Positions 26,596-34,839 of a stretch of 64,000 nucleotides of DNA are shown piece by piece. The notes under the pieces were generated by a model that saw nothing but the letters and a program-made list of their open reading frames with translations, did not search any database and had not been told where the DNA came from. Origin of the DNA: Streptomyces varsoviensis (GTDB taxonomy: Bacteria; Actinomycetota; Actinomycetes; Streptomycetales; Streptomycetaceae). Both the position numbers and the translations under genes were made by a program. The stretch covers positions 310,001 to 374,000 of the forward strand of contig NZ_JOBF01000001.1 in assembly GCF_000718635.1 (NCBI RefSeq). The letters run 5' to 3'. Each line of letters opens with the position of its first letter. The stretch's first letter is position 1.

Positions 26596-27081
26596 GTGAG
26601 CGGCAAGGGCGCACCCGAACTGACTGTGAAGAACTGCGGCGACCTGCGAGTGGCGGTCATCGCGGCGCAATGGCACGAGAAGGTCATGGACGGCCTCGTC
26701 GACGGCGCCCTGCGCGCGCTGGGCGAACTGGGCATCGACGAGCCCACCGTGCTGCGGGTGCCGGGCAGCTTCGAACTGCCCGTCGTCGCGAAGGTCCTCG
26801 CCGGCCGCGGCTACGACGCGATCGTCGCCCTCGGCGTCGTCATCCGCGGCGGCACCCCCCACTTCGACTACGTCTGCCAGGGCGTGACCCAGGGGCTCAC
26901 CCAGGTCAGCGTGGACACCGGGGTGCCCGTCGGCTTCGGCGTGCTGACCTGCGACACCGAGGAGCAGGCCCTGGACCGGGCGGGCATCGAGGGGTCGACC
27001 GAGGACAAGGGGCACGAGGCGGTCACCGCCGCCGTCGCCACCGCGACCACGCTGCGCTCCGTGTCGGAGCCCTGGCGCTGA
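26596..27081 (+). CDS. ribH: 6,7-dimethyl-8-ribityllumazine synthase
   Basis: This 161-residue subunit of the icosahedral lumazine synthase condenses the RibD-pathway product and the butanone phosphate. [14 protein letters not shown] (near residue 55), [22 protein letters not shown] with the catalytic His (near 88) and [20 protein letters not shown] are all present. GTG at 26596 follows GAGGAGA. It begins 58 bp after ribBA and ends the riboflavin genes; hisE follows after 35 bp. Confidence 0.96.
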   Translation: MSGKGAPELTVKNCGDLRVAVIAAQWHEKVMDGLVDGALRALGELGIDEPTVLRVPGSFELPVVAKVLAGRGYDAIVALGVVIRGGTPHFDYVCQGVTQGLTQVSVDTGVPVGFGVLTCDTEEQALDRAGIEGSTEDKGHEAVTAAVATATTLRSVSEPWR

Positions 27082-27116
27082 GCCCCGGCCCGCCACCCCG
27101 TAGGCTGGGCCCCACC

Positions 27117-27389
27117 ATGGCTGACAAGACATTCGAGGGGCTCTTCGCCGAGCTCCAGCGCAAGGCCGCCACCGGCGACCCCAGCACCTCCCGCACCGCC
27201 GAACTGGTGGACAAGGGCGTGCACGCCATCGGCAAGAAGGTCGTCGAGGAGGCGGCCGAGGTGTGGATGGCGGCCGAGTACGAGGGCGCCGCCGCCACCG
27301 CCGAGGAGATCTCCCAGCTCCTGTACCACGTTCAGGTGATGATGGTCGCCCGGGGGATCTCCCTCGACGACGTATACGCTCACCTCTGA
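27117..27389 (+). CDS. hisE: Phosphoribosyl-ATP diphosphatase
   Basis: This 90-residue all-alpha MazG-like pyrophosphatase performs the second step of histidine synthesis. The metal-binding helices show [16 protein letters not shown] (Glu-rich motif near residue 40) and [16 protein letters not shown]. Length is typical. ATG at 27117 has no obvious Shine-Dalgarno. It sits between ribH and hisG, and the first-step enzyme is encoded 75 bp downstream. Confidence 0.93.
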   Translation: MADKTFEGLFAELQRKAATGDPSTSRTAELVDKGVHAIGKKVVEEAAEVWMAAEYEGAAATAEEISQLLYHVQVMMVARGISLDDVYAHL

Positions 27390-27464
27390 CCCGGCCCCGG
27401 CCGGGTCCCCACCGCATCTCGACGGGCACGCCCGACACCCCGACGTACGAAGGAAACCGACCTC

Positions 27465-28313
27465 ATGCTGCGCATCGCCGTTCCCAACAAGGGTTCTCTC
27501 TCCGAGCCTGCGTCGGCGATGCTCCATGAGGCCGGCTACCAGCAGCGCAAGGACCGCAGGGAACTCGTCCTCGTCGACGCCGCCAACGAGGTCGAGTTCT
27601 TCTTCCTGCGCCCCCGCGACATCGCCGTGTACGTGGGCAGCGGCAAGCTGGACATCGGCATCACCGGCCGCGACCTGCTGCTGGACTCCGGCGCCAACGC
27701 CGAGGAGATCATGCAGCTCGGCTTCGCCCGCTCCACCTTCCGCTACGCCACCCGCCCCGGCACCGCCGCGGACGTCCGCGACTTCGCCGGCATGACCGTC
27801 GCCACCTCCTTCAACGGGCTGGTCGGCAAGCACCTCGCCGACCACGGCGTGGACGCCGCCGTCGTCCACCTCGACGGGGCCGTCGAGACCGCCATCCAGC
27901 TCGGCGTCGCGGAGATCATCGCCGATGTCGTCGAGACCGGCACCACGCTGCGCAACGCGGGCCTGGAGATCATCGGCGAGCCGATCCTGGAGTCCGAGGC
28001 CGTCGTCATCCGCCGCACCGGCGAGGGCGTCGACGACCCCAAGATCCAGCAGTTCCTCCGCCGGATGCAGGGCGTCCTCGTCGCCCGGCGGTACGTGATG
28101 ATGGACTACGACATCCGCGTCGAGCACGTCGAGCGCGCCGTCGCCCTGACCCCCGGCCTGGAGTCGCCCACCGTCTCCCCGCTGCACCACGAGGGCTGGG
28201 TCGCGGTCCGCTCGATGGTCCCGACCGACCAGGCCCAGCGCATCATGGACGAGCTGTACGGACTGGGCGCCCGCGCCATCCTCACCACGGGCATCCACGC
28301 CTGCCGCCTCTGA
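27465..28313 (+). CDS. hisG: ATP phosphoribosyltransferase, long form
   Basis: This 282-residue HisG makes N1-(5-phosphoribosyl)-ATP in the committed step of histidine synthesis. Two periplasmic-binding-protein-like lobes (LRIAVPNKGSLSEPASAML; KLDIGITGRDLL; the PRPP loop IIADVVETGTTLRNAGL near residue 150) are followed by a C-terminal regulatory domain of about 75 residues. This makes it the HisG-long type that binds histidine as inhibitor. AAGGAAACC precedes the ATG. Confidence 0.95.
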   Translation: MLRIAVPNKGSLSEPASAMLHEAGYQQRKDRRELVLVDAANEVEFFFLRPRDIAVYVGSGKLDIGITGRDLLLDSGANAEEIMQLGFARSTFRYATRPGTAADVRDFAGMTVATSFNGLVGKHLADHGVDAAVVHLDGAVETAIQLGVAEIIADVVETGTTLRNAGLEIIGEPILESEAVVIRRTGEGVDDPKIQQFLRRMQGVLVARRYVMMDYDIRVEHVERAVALTPGLESPTVSPLHHEGWVAVRSMVPTDQAQRIMDELYGLGARAILTTGIHACRL

Positions 28314-28330
28314 CCGCCCGCGCGGCCCCG

Positions 28331-28390
28331 CCACCAGATCCCCTACGAGATCCCGCCGCGAGATCCCACCACGGGATCCCCCACGAGAGA
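28331..28390. repeat. 12-13-bp tandem repeats before the PH-domain gene
   Basis: Units at 28331-28342, 28343-28354, 28355-28367 and 28368-28380 share the core ACGAGATCCC. A partial last unit at 28381-28390 supplies the GAGAG that acts as ribosome-binding site for the next gene. Confidence 0.7.
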
Positions 28391-28392
28391 CG

Positions 28393-28857
28393 ATGTCCGT
28401 GTCCGCGAACCAGCCCGACCTCCCCGCCCTGCCGGTCACCTTCCGGCCCACCCGCACCCGGGTCGTCCTGCTGACCGTGGGCGTGGCCGTGCTCGTCGCG
28501 CTCACCGTGATGTCGCTGCTGCTGGAGACGTTGAGCACCGGCGACCGGGCCACCTTCATCTGCACCGGCCTGGTGATCTTCGCGGTGCTGGTGCTGCTCA
28601 GCCGCCCCAAGGTCGTCGCCGGGCCCGACGGCGTCGTCGTCGTCAATCTGACGACGACCCGTCGGCTGGACTGGGCGCAGATCGTCCGCGTCAATCTGCG
28701 CCCCGGCGACGCCTGGGTCCACCTCGACCTCGCCGACGGCACCAGCCTGCCCGCCATGGGCATCCAGCCCGGCGTCGCCAAGGAACAGGCCATCGGCGAC
28801 GCCCGCGCGCTGCGTGCCCTGGCCGAGACGCACGGAGCGGGCGCGGCTTCCGCCTGA
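28393..28857 (+). CDS. PH domain-containing membrane protein
   Basis: This 154-residue protein has two hydrophobic segments (VVLLTVGVAVLVALTVMSLL and FICTGLVIFAVLVLL, about residues 23-75). A bacterial PH-like domain follows (VVAGPDGVVVVNLTTTRRLDWAQIVRVNLRPGDAWVHLDLADG). The orphan position after hisG is the same as in other Streptomyces in my recollection. Function unknown. It shares the direction of the his genes but is separated by a repeat-filled 79-bp gap. Confidence 0.78.
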   Translation: MSVSANQPDLPALPVTFRPTRTRVVLLTVGVAVLVALTVMSLLLETLSTGDRATFICTGLVIFAVLVLLSRPKVVAGPDGVVVVNLTTTRRLDWAQIVRVNLRPGDAWVHLDLADGTSLPAMGIQPGVAKEQAIGDARALRALAETHGAGAASA

Positions 28858-29047
28858 GGCGGCTGCCCCGGGCGGGGCCTCCTTGATTACTCTGGTGCCA
28901 CGGGCACACACCGTGCTCCGCCCCGCACCCAAGCGGCCGCGCCCCAACCCGGCCGGCGGGGGACCTGCGAACCGAGGAGTGACTCCCTCCAGCGATGGAC
29001 GGATCGTCCTGTAGTACCTGCGCCGCCCCCCACCACGAGGCGGCGGC
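28858..29047. other. Intergenic region before the CNNM pair
   Basis: A small inverted repeat GCCCCG/CGGGGC at 28865-28878 followed by CTCCTT may end the preceding transcript, though the loop is only two bases. TTGATTACTCTGGTGCCACG near 28883 is AT-richer and could belong to a promoter. GAGGCGGC precedes the next start. Confidence 0.35.
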
Positions 29048-30379
29048 ATGAGCATCACCGTGTCTCTCCTGCTGCTCGCGGCAGCCCTCCTCCTCATCCT
29101 GGCCAACGGCTTCTTCGTCGCCGCCGAATTCGGGCTGGTGACCGTCGAGAAGCCGGAGGCCGAGCGGGCCGCCGCCGCCGGCGACCGCCGCGCCCGGACC
29201 GTCGTCGAGGCGCTCCGCGAACTCTCCTTCCAACTCTCCGGCACCCAGCTCGGCATCACCATCACCTCCCTGGTGGTGGGCATGCTCGCCGAACCCGCCC
29301 TCGGCCGGCTGCTGGCCGGCCCCTTCTCGGCCGTCGGCCTGCCCGGCGGCGCCGGAGCGGGCATCGCCGTGGTCGTCGGCATGCTGGTGGCCTCCGCCGT
29401 CCAGATGATCATCGGCGAGCTGGTGCCCAAGAACTGGGCGGTCTCCCGGCCGCTCCAGGTCGCCCGGTTCGTCGCCGGCCCGCAGCACGCCTTCACCCGC
29501 TTCTTCCGGCCCGTGATCACCGCCCTCAACACCGTCGCCAACCGGCTCGTACGGGCCCTGGGCGTCGAACCCGCCGACGAGCTGGCCTCCGCCCGCACCC
29601 CCGGCGAGCTGGTCTCGCTCGCCCGCCACTCGGCGCTCGCCGGCGCCATCGAACAGGACACCGCCGACCTGTTCGTACGGACCCTCTCGCTCGGCGAGCT
29701 GACCGCCCAGCACGTGATGACGCCGCGTGTGAAGGTCAGCGCCCTCCAGTCGTCCGCGACCGCCGAGGACGTCCTGAACCTCACCCGCGCCACCGGCCTC
29801 TCCCGCTTCCCGGTCTACCGCGAGCGCCTCGACGAGGTCGTCGGCATGGTCCACCTCAAGGACGCCCTGGCGGTCCCCGCCCACGAACGGCTGCGCACCC
29901 CCGTGGGCCGCGTCGCCGTCCCCCCGATGCTCGTCCCCGAGACGCTGCCCGTACGGCCGCTGCTGGAGCGGTTGCGCAGCGAGCAGCCGATAGCCGTGGT
30001 CGTCGACGAGTACGGCGGTACGGCCGGGGTCGTAACCCTGGAGGACATCGTCGAGGAACTCGTCGGCGAGGTCCGCGACGAACACGACGGCCACGACCTG
30101 CCGGAGCTGGCCGCCGCCCTCACCGAGGACGGGCGGCCCGCCTGGGACGCCGACGGCGGCTGCCGGGTCGACACCCTGCGCCGCATCGGTCTCACCGCCC
30201 CCGACGGCCCGTACGAGACCGTGGCCGGACTCGTCGCCACCCTGCTCGGCCGCATCCCGGCCCCCGGCGACAGCGCCGAACTGCCCGGCTGGCGGCTCTC
30301 GGTGCGCCAGGTCGGTCACCACCGCGCCGAACGGGTGCGGATCGCCCGGACCGGCGGCACGCAGGGAGAGACCCGATGA
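29048..30379 (+). CDS. CNNM/HlyC-CorC family membrane protein
   Basis: This 443-residue protein has a DUF21 (CNNM) transmembrane domain at about residues 1-150 (LLLILANGFFVAAEFGLVTVEK, QLGITITSLVVGMLAEPALG, IIGELVPKNWAVS). A CBS pair follows at about 215-330 (VMTPRVKVSALQSSATAEDVL; PIAVVVDEYGGTAGVVTLEDIVEELVGEVRDEHD), then a CorC/HlyC domain. Related proteins move or sense Mg2+ and other divalent ions. Its stop overlaps the start of a second, related gene (ATGA), so the two probably act together. Confidence 0.85.
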   Translation: MSITVSLLLLAAALLLILANGFFVAAEFGLVTVEKPEAERAAAAGDRRARTVVEALRELSFQLSGTQLGITITSLVVGMLAEPALGRLLAGPFSAVGLPGGAGAGIAVVVGMLVASAVQMIIGELVPKNWAVSRPLQVARFVAGPQHAFTRFFRPVITALNTVANRLVRALGVEPADELASARTPGELVSLARHSALAGAIEQDTADLFVRTLSLGELTAQHVMTPRVKVSALQSSATAEDVLNLTRATGLSRFPVYRERLDEVVGMVHLKDALAVPAHERLRTPVGRVAVPPMLVPETLPVRPLLERLRSEQPIAVVVDEYGGTAGVVTLEDIVEELVGEVRDEHDGHDLPELAAALTEDGRPAWDADGGCRVDTLRRIGLTAPDGPYETVAGLVATLLGRIPAPGDSAELPGWRLSVRQVGHHRAERVRIARTGGTQGETR

Positions 30380-31527
30380 GCCTGCTGCGACTCCTCTTCG
30401 CCCTCCTCCTGGTCCTCGCCAACGGCTTCTTCGTGGGGGCCGAGTTCGCGCTCGTCTCCGTACGGCGCAGCCAGATCGAACCGCGCGCCGCCGAGGGCTC
30501 GGCGCGCGCCCGTACCGTGCTGACCGGCCTGGAGAACCTGCCGCAGATGATGGCGGCGGCCCAGTTCGGCATCACCATCTGCTCCCTGACGCTCGGCGCG
30601 GTCGCCGAGCCCACCGTGGCGCGCCTGCTGGAACCCCTCTTCCACGCGGCCCACCTGCCCGGACAGCTCGTCCACCCCTTCGGCTACGCCATCGCGCTCG
30701 CCCTGGTCGTCTTCCTGCACCTGGTCATCGGTGAGATGGTGCCGAAGAACCTGGCCATGTCCGCCCCCGACCGGGCGGCCCTGTGGCTGGGGCCGGGGCT
30801 CGTCGCCTTCGCGCGGCTGTGCCGGCCGGTCACCGCCCTGCTCGGCGCGTGCGCCCGCGGCGTGCTGCGGCTCTTCGGCGTCGAACCCAAGGACGAGGTG
30901 GAGGCCGTCTTCACCAGCGAGCAGCTCACCCACCTCGTCGATGACTCCCGGCAGGCGGGGCTGCTCGACCCGGAGGCGCAGGAACGGCTGGAGGACGCCC
31001 TGGAGCTGGGCAGCCGCCCGGTCACCGACGTCCTCCTGGACCCCGCCGCCCTCGTCACCGTCGACCCGTCGGCCACCCCCCGGCAGATCGAGGAGCTGAC
31101 CGTACGGACCGGCTACTCGCGCTTCCCGGTCCGCGCCCCCGGCGGCGCCTTCATGGGCTACCTGCACGTCAAGGACGTACTGGAGCTGGAGGACCGGGAC
31201 CGGGCGGTGCCGCAGCACGTCTGGCGGCGCATCGACACGCTACGGGCCGAACTGCCCCTGGACGACGCGCTCACCGTGCTGCGCCGGGCCGCCGCGCACC
31301 TGGCGGCCGTCGCGGACGCCTCGGGCCGGGTGCTGGGGCTCGTCGCGCTGGAGGACGTGCTGGAGAAGCTGGTCGGCGAGGTCCGCGACCCGGCCCACCG
31401 CGACCTGCCGCGGGTGCGGCCCGAAGCGGTGCCGGGGGTGCCGGGCGAGGTGCTGCGGCGGCCCCGGACGGCCGGCGCCACGCCGCTGGTGCCCGCCGCC
31501 GAGCAGCGGGACGCGATGGCGGGCTGA
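30376..31527 (+). CDS. CNNM/HlyC-CorC family membrane protein (second copy)
   Basis: This 383-residue paralogue of the upstream protein has a DUF21 domain (LVLANGFFVGAEFALVSVRR, AQFGITICSLTLGAVAEPTVAR, LHLVIGEMVPKNLAMS) and two CBS motifs (PVTDVLLDPAALVTVDPSAT; GRVLGLVALEDVLEKLVGEVRDP). It lacks the C-terminal CorC/HlyC domain and ends in a Pro/Arg-rich tail. Coupled by a four-base overlap to the first gene. A heteromeric ion transporter is likely but inferred. Confidence 0.85.
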   Translation: MSLLRLLFALLLVLANGFFVGAEFALVSVRRSQIEPRAAEGSARARTVLTGLENLPQMMAAAQFGITICSLTLGAVAEPTVARLLEPLFHAAHLPGQLVHPFGYAIALALVVFLHLVIGEMVPKNLAMSAPDRAALWLGPGLVAFARLCRPVTALLGACARGVLRLFGVEPKDEVEAVFTSEQLTHLVDDSRQAGLLDPEAQERLEDALELGSRPVTDVLLDPAALVTVDPSATPRQIEELTVRTGYSRFPVRAPGGAFMGYLHVKDVLELEDRDRAVPQHVWRRIDTLRAELPLDDALTVLRRAAAHLAAVADASGRVLGLVALEDVLEKLVGEVRDPAHRDLPRVRPEAVPGVPGEVLRRPRTAGATPLVPAAEQRDAMAG

Positions 31528-31555
31528 GCGACAGCCGGGAGACGGCCCGCGGGAG

Positions 31556-33454
31556 CTACTGCGGCTCCCGGGGGTCGCGGTCCAGCGGGCCGCGGCCCGA
31601 GAGGACCTCGCCGTACGCCTGCATCAGGTCCGGCAGCCGCAGTGTGGCGAGGTCGGCGCGGGTGGGGGTGGCCGGGAAGCCCGACAGCCGCAGGTCCCGG
31701 TAGGCGCAGCTCTTCTCGTACAGCGTGCGCAGGAAACGGCCGTTGCCCAGTTCGTCGATCCAGCCCTGCTCGACGACGTGGCCGCTGATGCTGCGCAGCT
31801 CCTCCAGCGCCTCGTCGTCCCAGCCGTCGCCGTTCTCGGCGGCCAGCACCTCGCCGATGCTGGTGAGTTCGAGCGGACGGTAGCTGGGGAAGTCGACGCG
31901 GGTGGTGAAGCGGGAGCCGAGGCCGGGGTTGGCGGCGAGCAGCCGGTCCATGCCCTCCGGGTAGCCGGCCAGGATGACGACCAGCCGGTCGCGGTTGTCC
32001 TCGGCGCGCTTGAGCAGCACCTGGAGCGCTTCGTCGCCGTAGGCGTCGCCCTTGCTGTAGCCGGAGTTGGAGAGGCTGTACGCCTCGTCGACGAAGAGCA
32101 CCCCGCCCAGCGCCGAATCGATCAGCTCGTTGGCCTTGACGGCCGTCTGGCCCAGGAACTCGCCGACGAGGTCGGCCCGCTGCGCCTCCACCAGATGGTC
32201 GCCGCCGAGCAGCCCGAGGGCGTAGAAGACCCGGCCGAGGATGCGGGCGACGGTGGTCTTGCCGGTGCCGGAGGGGCCGGAGAAGACGAAGTGCCGTTTC
32301 GGCGGCTGTACGGGCAGGCCCTGGCCGGCCCGCAGCCGCGCCATGTGGAGCTGCGCGGAGAGCGCCCGCACCTGCCGCTTCACGGGCTCCAGGCCCACCA
32401 TTCGCTCCAGCTCGCCGAGCGCCTTGGCGAGCAGCACGGGGTTGGAGGGGCCGGTGGGCAGTTCGTCGCCGCCGGGCCGGCCGGGGGGCCGGCCCTTGGA
32501 CCGTATGCCGTCGGTGTCGCGCGGCGCGGTGCCGGGCTGCGCCGGGCCGGGGAGGTCGGGGTCGAGGCCGGCGAGCAGGTCGCGGCCGTCGGCCGCGCTG
32601 TCGGCTGCGGACGGCGTCTCGGGATCGGCAGCCGCGTCCTGGCCGACGCCCGCCAGCGATACGGCCGCGAGGTCCGACTCGCTGTCGAAGCCGTCCCCGT
32701 CGGCTATGGCGGCGAGCCGCGCGGCGGTGTCCATGAACGCCGTGTCGACGCGGTGCACGGCGCGGTAGAGGGGGAGGGCCGCGGCGCTGCGGCCGGTGCC
32801 CTCGTGCGCGCGGGCGAGCCAGTAGCGCAGCTCCTTGCGCTGCGGCTGCTCGCTGCGGCACCGCATCAGGGCGGCGGCCAGCAGCGGCTCGGCCTGCCCG
32901 TACATCTCCAGCCGGACCCGGGCCATGCCGCCGAACAGCCCTGCCTCGATGCCGAGGACCGGGTCGTCGAGGAGCGGTTCGGTGTGGCGTACGAGCTGGT
33001 CCCAGTCCTTGACCAGATAGGCGCGGCACGCGTGCAGGAACCGCACCTGCGCGTCGGCCTCGACGGGCGGGCAGCCGGCCAGCGCCCGGTCCAGCTCGGG
33101 GACATGGCGGCCGTCCAGCCAGTGCGAGGCGTGCGCGAGCAGCAGGTCGCGGCCGCTCTCCAGCACCGGCTGCACCCACCAGCCGAGCCAGTACCAGGAA
33201 TTGAGGGAGCGTCGGTGACGGGCGCGCTGCTCGCCGAAGCGGTCGCGGTGGCGGTGCATGCGCAGCAGCGCGGTGGTGGTGTCGGCGCGCAGCGCGTGCA
33301 GGCCGAGCCAGGCGTCGGCCATCGCCGGATCGATGCGGACCGCGACCCGGAACTCCTCCTCGGCCTGCGCGTACGCGCCCATGGTGTAGGCGTCGACGGC
33401 GCGCAGCCAGGCGAGTTCGGCCGGGGCGTGTGAGCCCTGCGTGCCGAATTCCAT
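31556..33454 (-). CDS. CbxX/EccA-like AAA+ ATPase with TPR N-terminus
   Basis: The protein has 632 residues. The N-terminal 250 residues are TPR-like helical repeats (AEEEFRVAVRIDPAMADAWLGLHALRA), a disordered Asp/Pro/Gly linker covers about 255-340, and the AAA+ domain carries Walker A GPSGTGKTT (393-401), Walker B GGVLFVDEAYS (around 450-460) and a sensor region VILAGYPEGMDRLL. This is the layout of EccA of type VII secretion and of CbxX/SpoVK. No ESX core genes are present, so the partner is unknown. ATG at 33454; an adjacent GTG at 33457 is possible. Confidence 0.85.
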   Translation of the reverse strand: MEFGTQGSHAPAELAWLRAVDAYTMGAYAQAEEEFRVAVRIDPAMADAWLGLHALRADTTTALLRMHRHRDRFGEQRARHRRSLNSWYWLGWWVQPVLESGRDLLLAHASHWLDGRHVPELDRALAGCPPVEADAQVRFLHACRAYLVKDWDQLVRHTEPLLDDPVLGIEAGLFGGMARVRLEMYGQAEPLLAAALMRCRSEQPQRKELRYWLARAHEGTGRSAAALPLYRAVHRVDTAFMDTAARLAAIADGDGFDSESDLAAVSLAGVGQDAAADPETPSAADSAADGRDLLAGLDPDLPGPAQPGTAPRDTDGIRSKGRPPGRPGGDELPTGPSNPVLLAKALGELERMVGLEPVKRQVRALSAQLHMARLRAGQGLPVQPPKRHFVFSGPSGTGKTTVARILGRVFYALGLLGGDHLVEAQRADLVGEFLGQTAVKANELIDSALGGVLFVDEAYSLSNSGYSKGDAYGDEALQVLLKRAEDNRDRLVVILAGYPEGMDRLLAANPGLGSRFTTRVDFPSYRPLELTSIGEVLAAENGDGWDDEALEELRSISGHVVEQGWIDELGNGRFLRTLYEKSCAYRDLRLSGFPATPTRADLATLRLPDLMQAYGEVLSGRGPLDRDPREPQ

Positions 33455-33919
33455 CACGTCCCCCACAAACCGTGCCCCCGTGGCGTGCCGCCGGGCGAGT
33501 GCCTGGCCGCGCTTTCTGACCGCTGTGCCGTGGACGGGAGTTGACCATTGCGTCGGCGCCCTCGTGCGGCGACCCGCCGAGTGCGCCGTTTGGCATCGTA
33601 CCTGCGGAGTTGCCGTCGACCGAAGGGTGCCGCACGGCTGTTCGCGGTGCGAAGGGGAATCCTGGCAGTGGTGACCGAGGGTAAGGGTCGAACTGCGCAA
33701 AGGCCGCAAACAGCCGCCCGAGGACAGAACGAAGCCCCCGATCACGGGGGAACAACCGGGGGCTTCGCGTCTGCCGGCGGCCCTCGCAGGCCGCACATTG
33801 AGAACGTAAGTCCTGTACGGCCCCCAGGTCAAGCGGAGTTGAGGCACCGGGCGGGGATCGTCCGAGGACGGAAAGCGGACGGATCGCACCCGGTCACGGA
33901 GAGTAAGGGTAAGGGCCGT
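33455..33919. other. Intergenic region holding a terminator
   Basis: About 460 bp lie between the minus-strand ATPase start and the end of the minus-strand kinase gene. The only clear element is the hairpin at 33730-33767. The 150 bases upstream of the ATPase gene presumably contain its promoter, but no convincing hexamers were identified. Confidence 0.45.
33730..33767 (-). terminator. Terminator of the uridine-kinase-like gene
   Basis: Arms CGAAGCCCCC (33730-33739) and GGGGGCTTCG (33758-33767) pair perfectly around an 18-base loop. On the minus strand the hairpin is followed by TTCTGTCCT. It lies 153 bases downstream of the kinase gene. A competing short hairpin exists inside the loop. Confidence 0.75.
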
Positions 33920-34546
33920 TCAGCGCGGCCCGGCGGGCCCCGGCAGTACCTCATACCCCTGATCCCGCGAGAACACCAGGAGTTCGGCATACGGACGCGA
34001 GGGGTCCGCCGCGAAATGCGCCCGCTCCGCGCGCATCCAGCCGTCCCAGAATCCGGACAGCCCCGGGCCGTCCCGCAGTTGGCCCCGCTCCCAGGAGTCG
34101 TCGCGCGGCAGCTCCATCCACAGCAGGCACGACAGATACGGCCGCAGCGCGCGCCGCCCCGCCCCCACCCCCTCCACCAGGACGACCGGCGCGGGCCCGA
34201 TCTCCTTCGTGCGGGCGAACCGCCGCGCCACCCAGTCGTACGCGCCGTACCGCGCCGTCTCGCCCCGGCCCAGCGGGTCGAGCACCTGTTCGCGCAGCCG
34301 GCCCGTCCAGGCGAACAGCTCCTCGTGCGTCGCGAGGTCGTCCAGATGCAGCACCGGCGCGCCGCCGAGCGCCGCCGACAGCCGTCCCGCGAACGTGGTC
34401 TTGCCGGAGCCCGCGTGCCCGTCCACGGCGACCAGCCGCACCGGGCCGAGGGAGGGCGGCAGCGCTTCGAGCCGCCGGACGAGCGCGTCGAGCGAGGAGG
34501 GGCCGTCGAGCGGAGCGGGGGTGCCGCCGGTGGTGGGATCTTTCAC
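33920..34546 (-). CDS. Uridine kinase-like P-loop NTPase
   Basis: This 208-residue P-loop kinase-fold protein has Walker A DGHAGSGKTT at residues 42-51, the substrate/base region VLHLDDLATHEELFAWTGRL, and VVLVEGVGAGRRALRPYLSCLLWMELP as strand 3. This pattern is annotated as uridine kinase or phosphoribulokinase-like in Streptomyces; the true phosphate acceptor is not known. GTG start at 34546 with only a weak GGTGA ahead. It is divergent from the C39-like peptidase gene. Confidence 0.75.
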   Translation of the reverse strand: MKDPTTGGTPAPLDGPSSLDALVRRLEALPPSLGPVRLVAVDGHAGSGKTTFAGRLSAALGGAPVLHLDDLATHEELFAWTGRLREQVLDPLGRGETARYGAYDWVARRFARTKEIGPAPVVLVEGVGAGRRALRPYLSCLLWMELPRDDSWERGQLRDGPGLSGFWDGWMRAERAHFAADPSRPYAELLVFSRDQGYEVLPGPAGPR

Positions 34547-34686
34547 CTGGTCACCCTACGATCCGCCGCGAGAAGGGCCGCACGCCACCGGCAGTGGCAT
34601 TTCCCTATATTCGTGGCGCGCCGCAGGGGGAATCACTGGTCCAGGGCGCCGAACGCGGGCGATAGTTGTGACGCGCTCCCACAGCT

Positions 34687-34767
34687 CCCGCCCGCAGCTC
34701 CGACTCGCACGTCCCATCCGCAGCTCCCGCCTACAGGTCCCGCCCGCAGCTCCGACTCGCACGTCCC
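34687..34767. repeat. 52-bp spaced 29-bp direct repeat upstream of the C39-like gene
   Basis: A 29-base block beginning CCCGCCCGCAGCTCCGACTC is present identically at 34687-34715 and 34739-34767. Shorter CGCAGCTCCCGCC pieces surround both copies out to about 34810. It lies in the divergent region between the kinase and peptidase genes. Confidence 0.8.
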
Positions 34768-34839
34768 GTCCGCAGCTCCCGCCCGCAGTTCCCGCCCCAT
34801 CCGCAGACGATCTCCGCAGACGACTGGGGGACACCCGCC

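Noticed and set aside
33730-33767. Possible small structured RNA (C-rich hairpin)
   Set aside because: A plain terminator for the upstream minus-strand kinase gene explains the hairpin and its following T-rich stretch.
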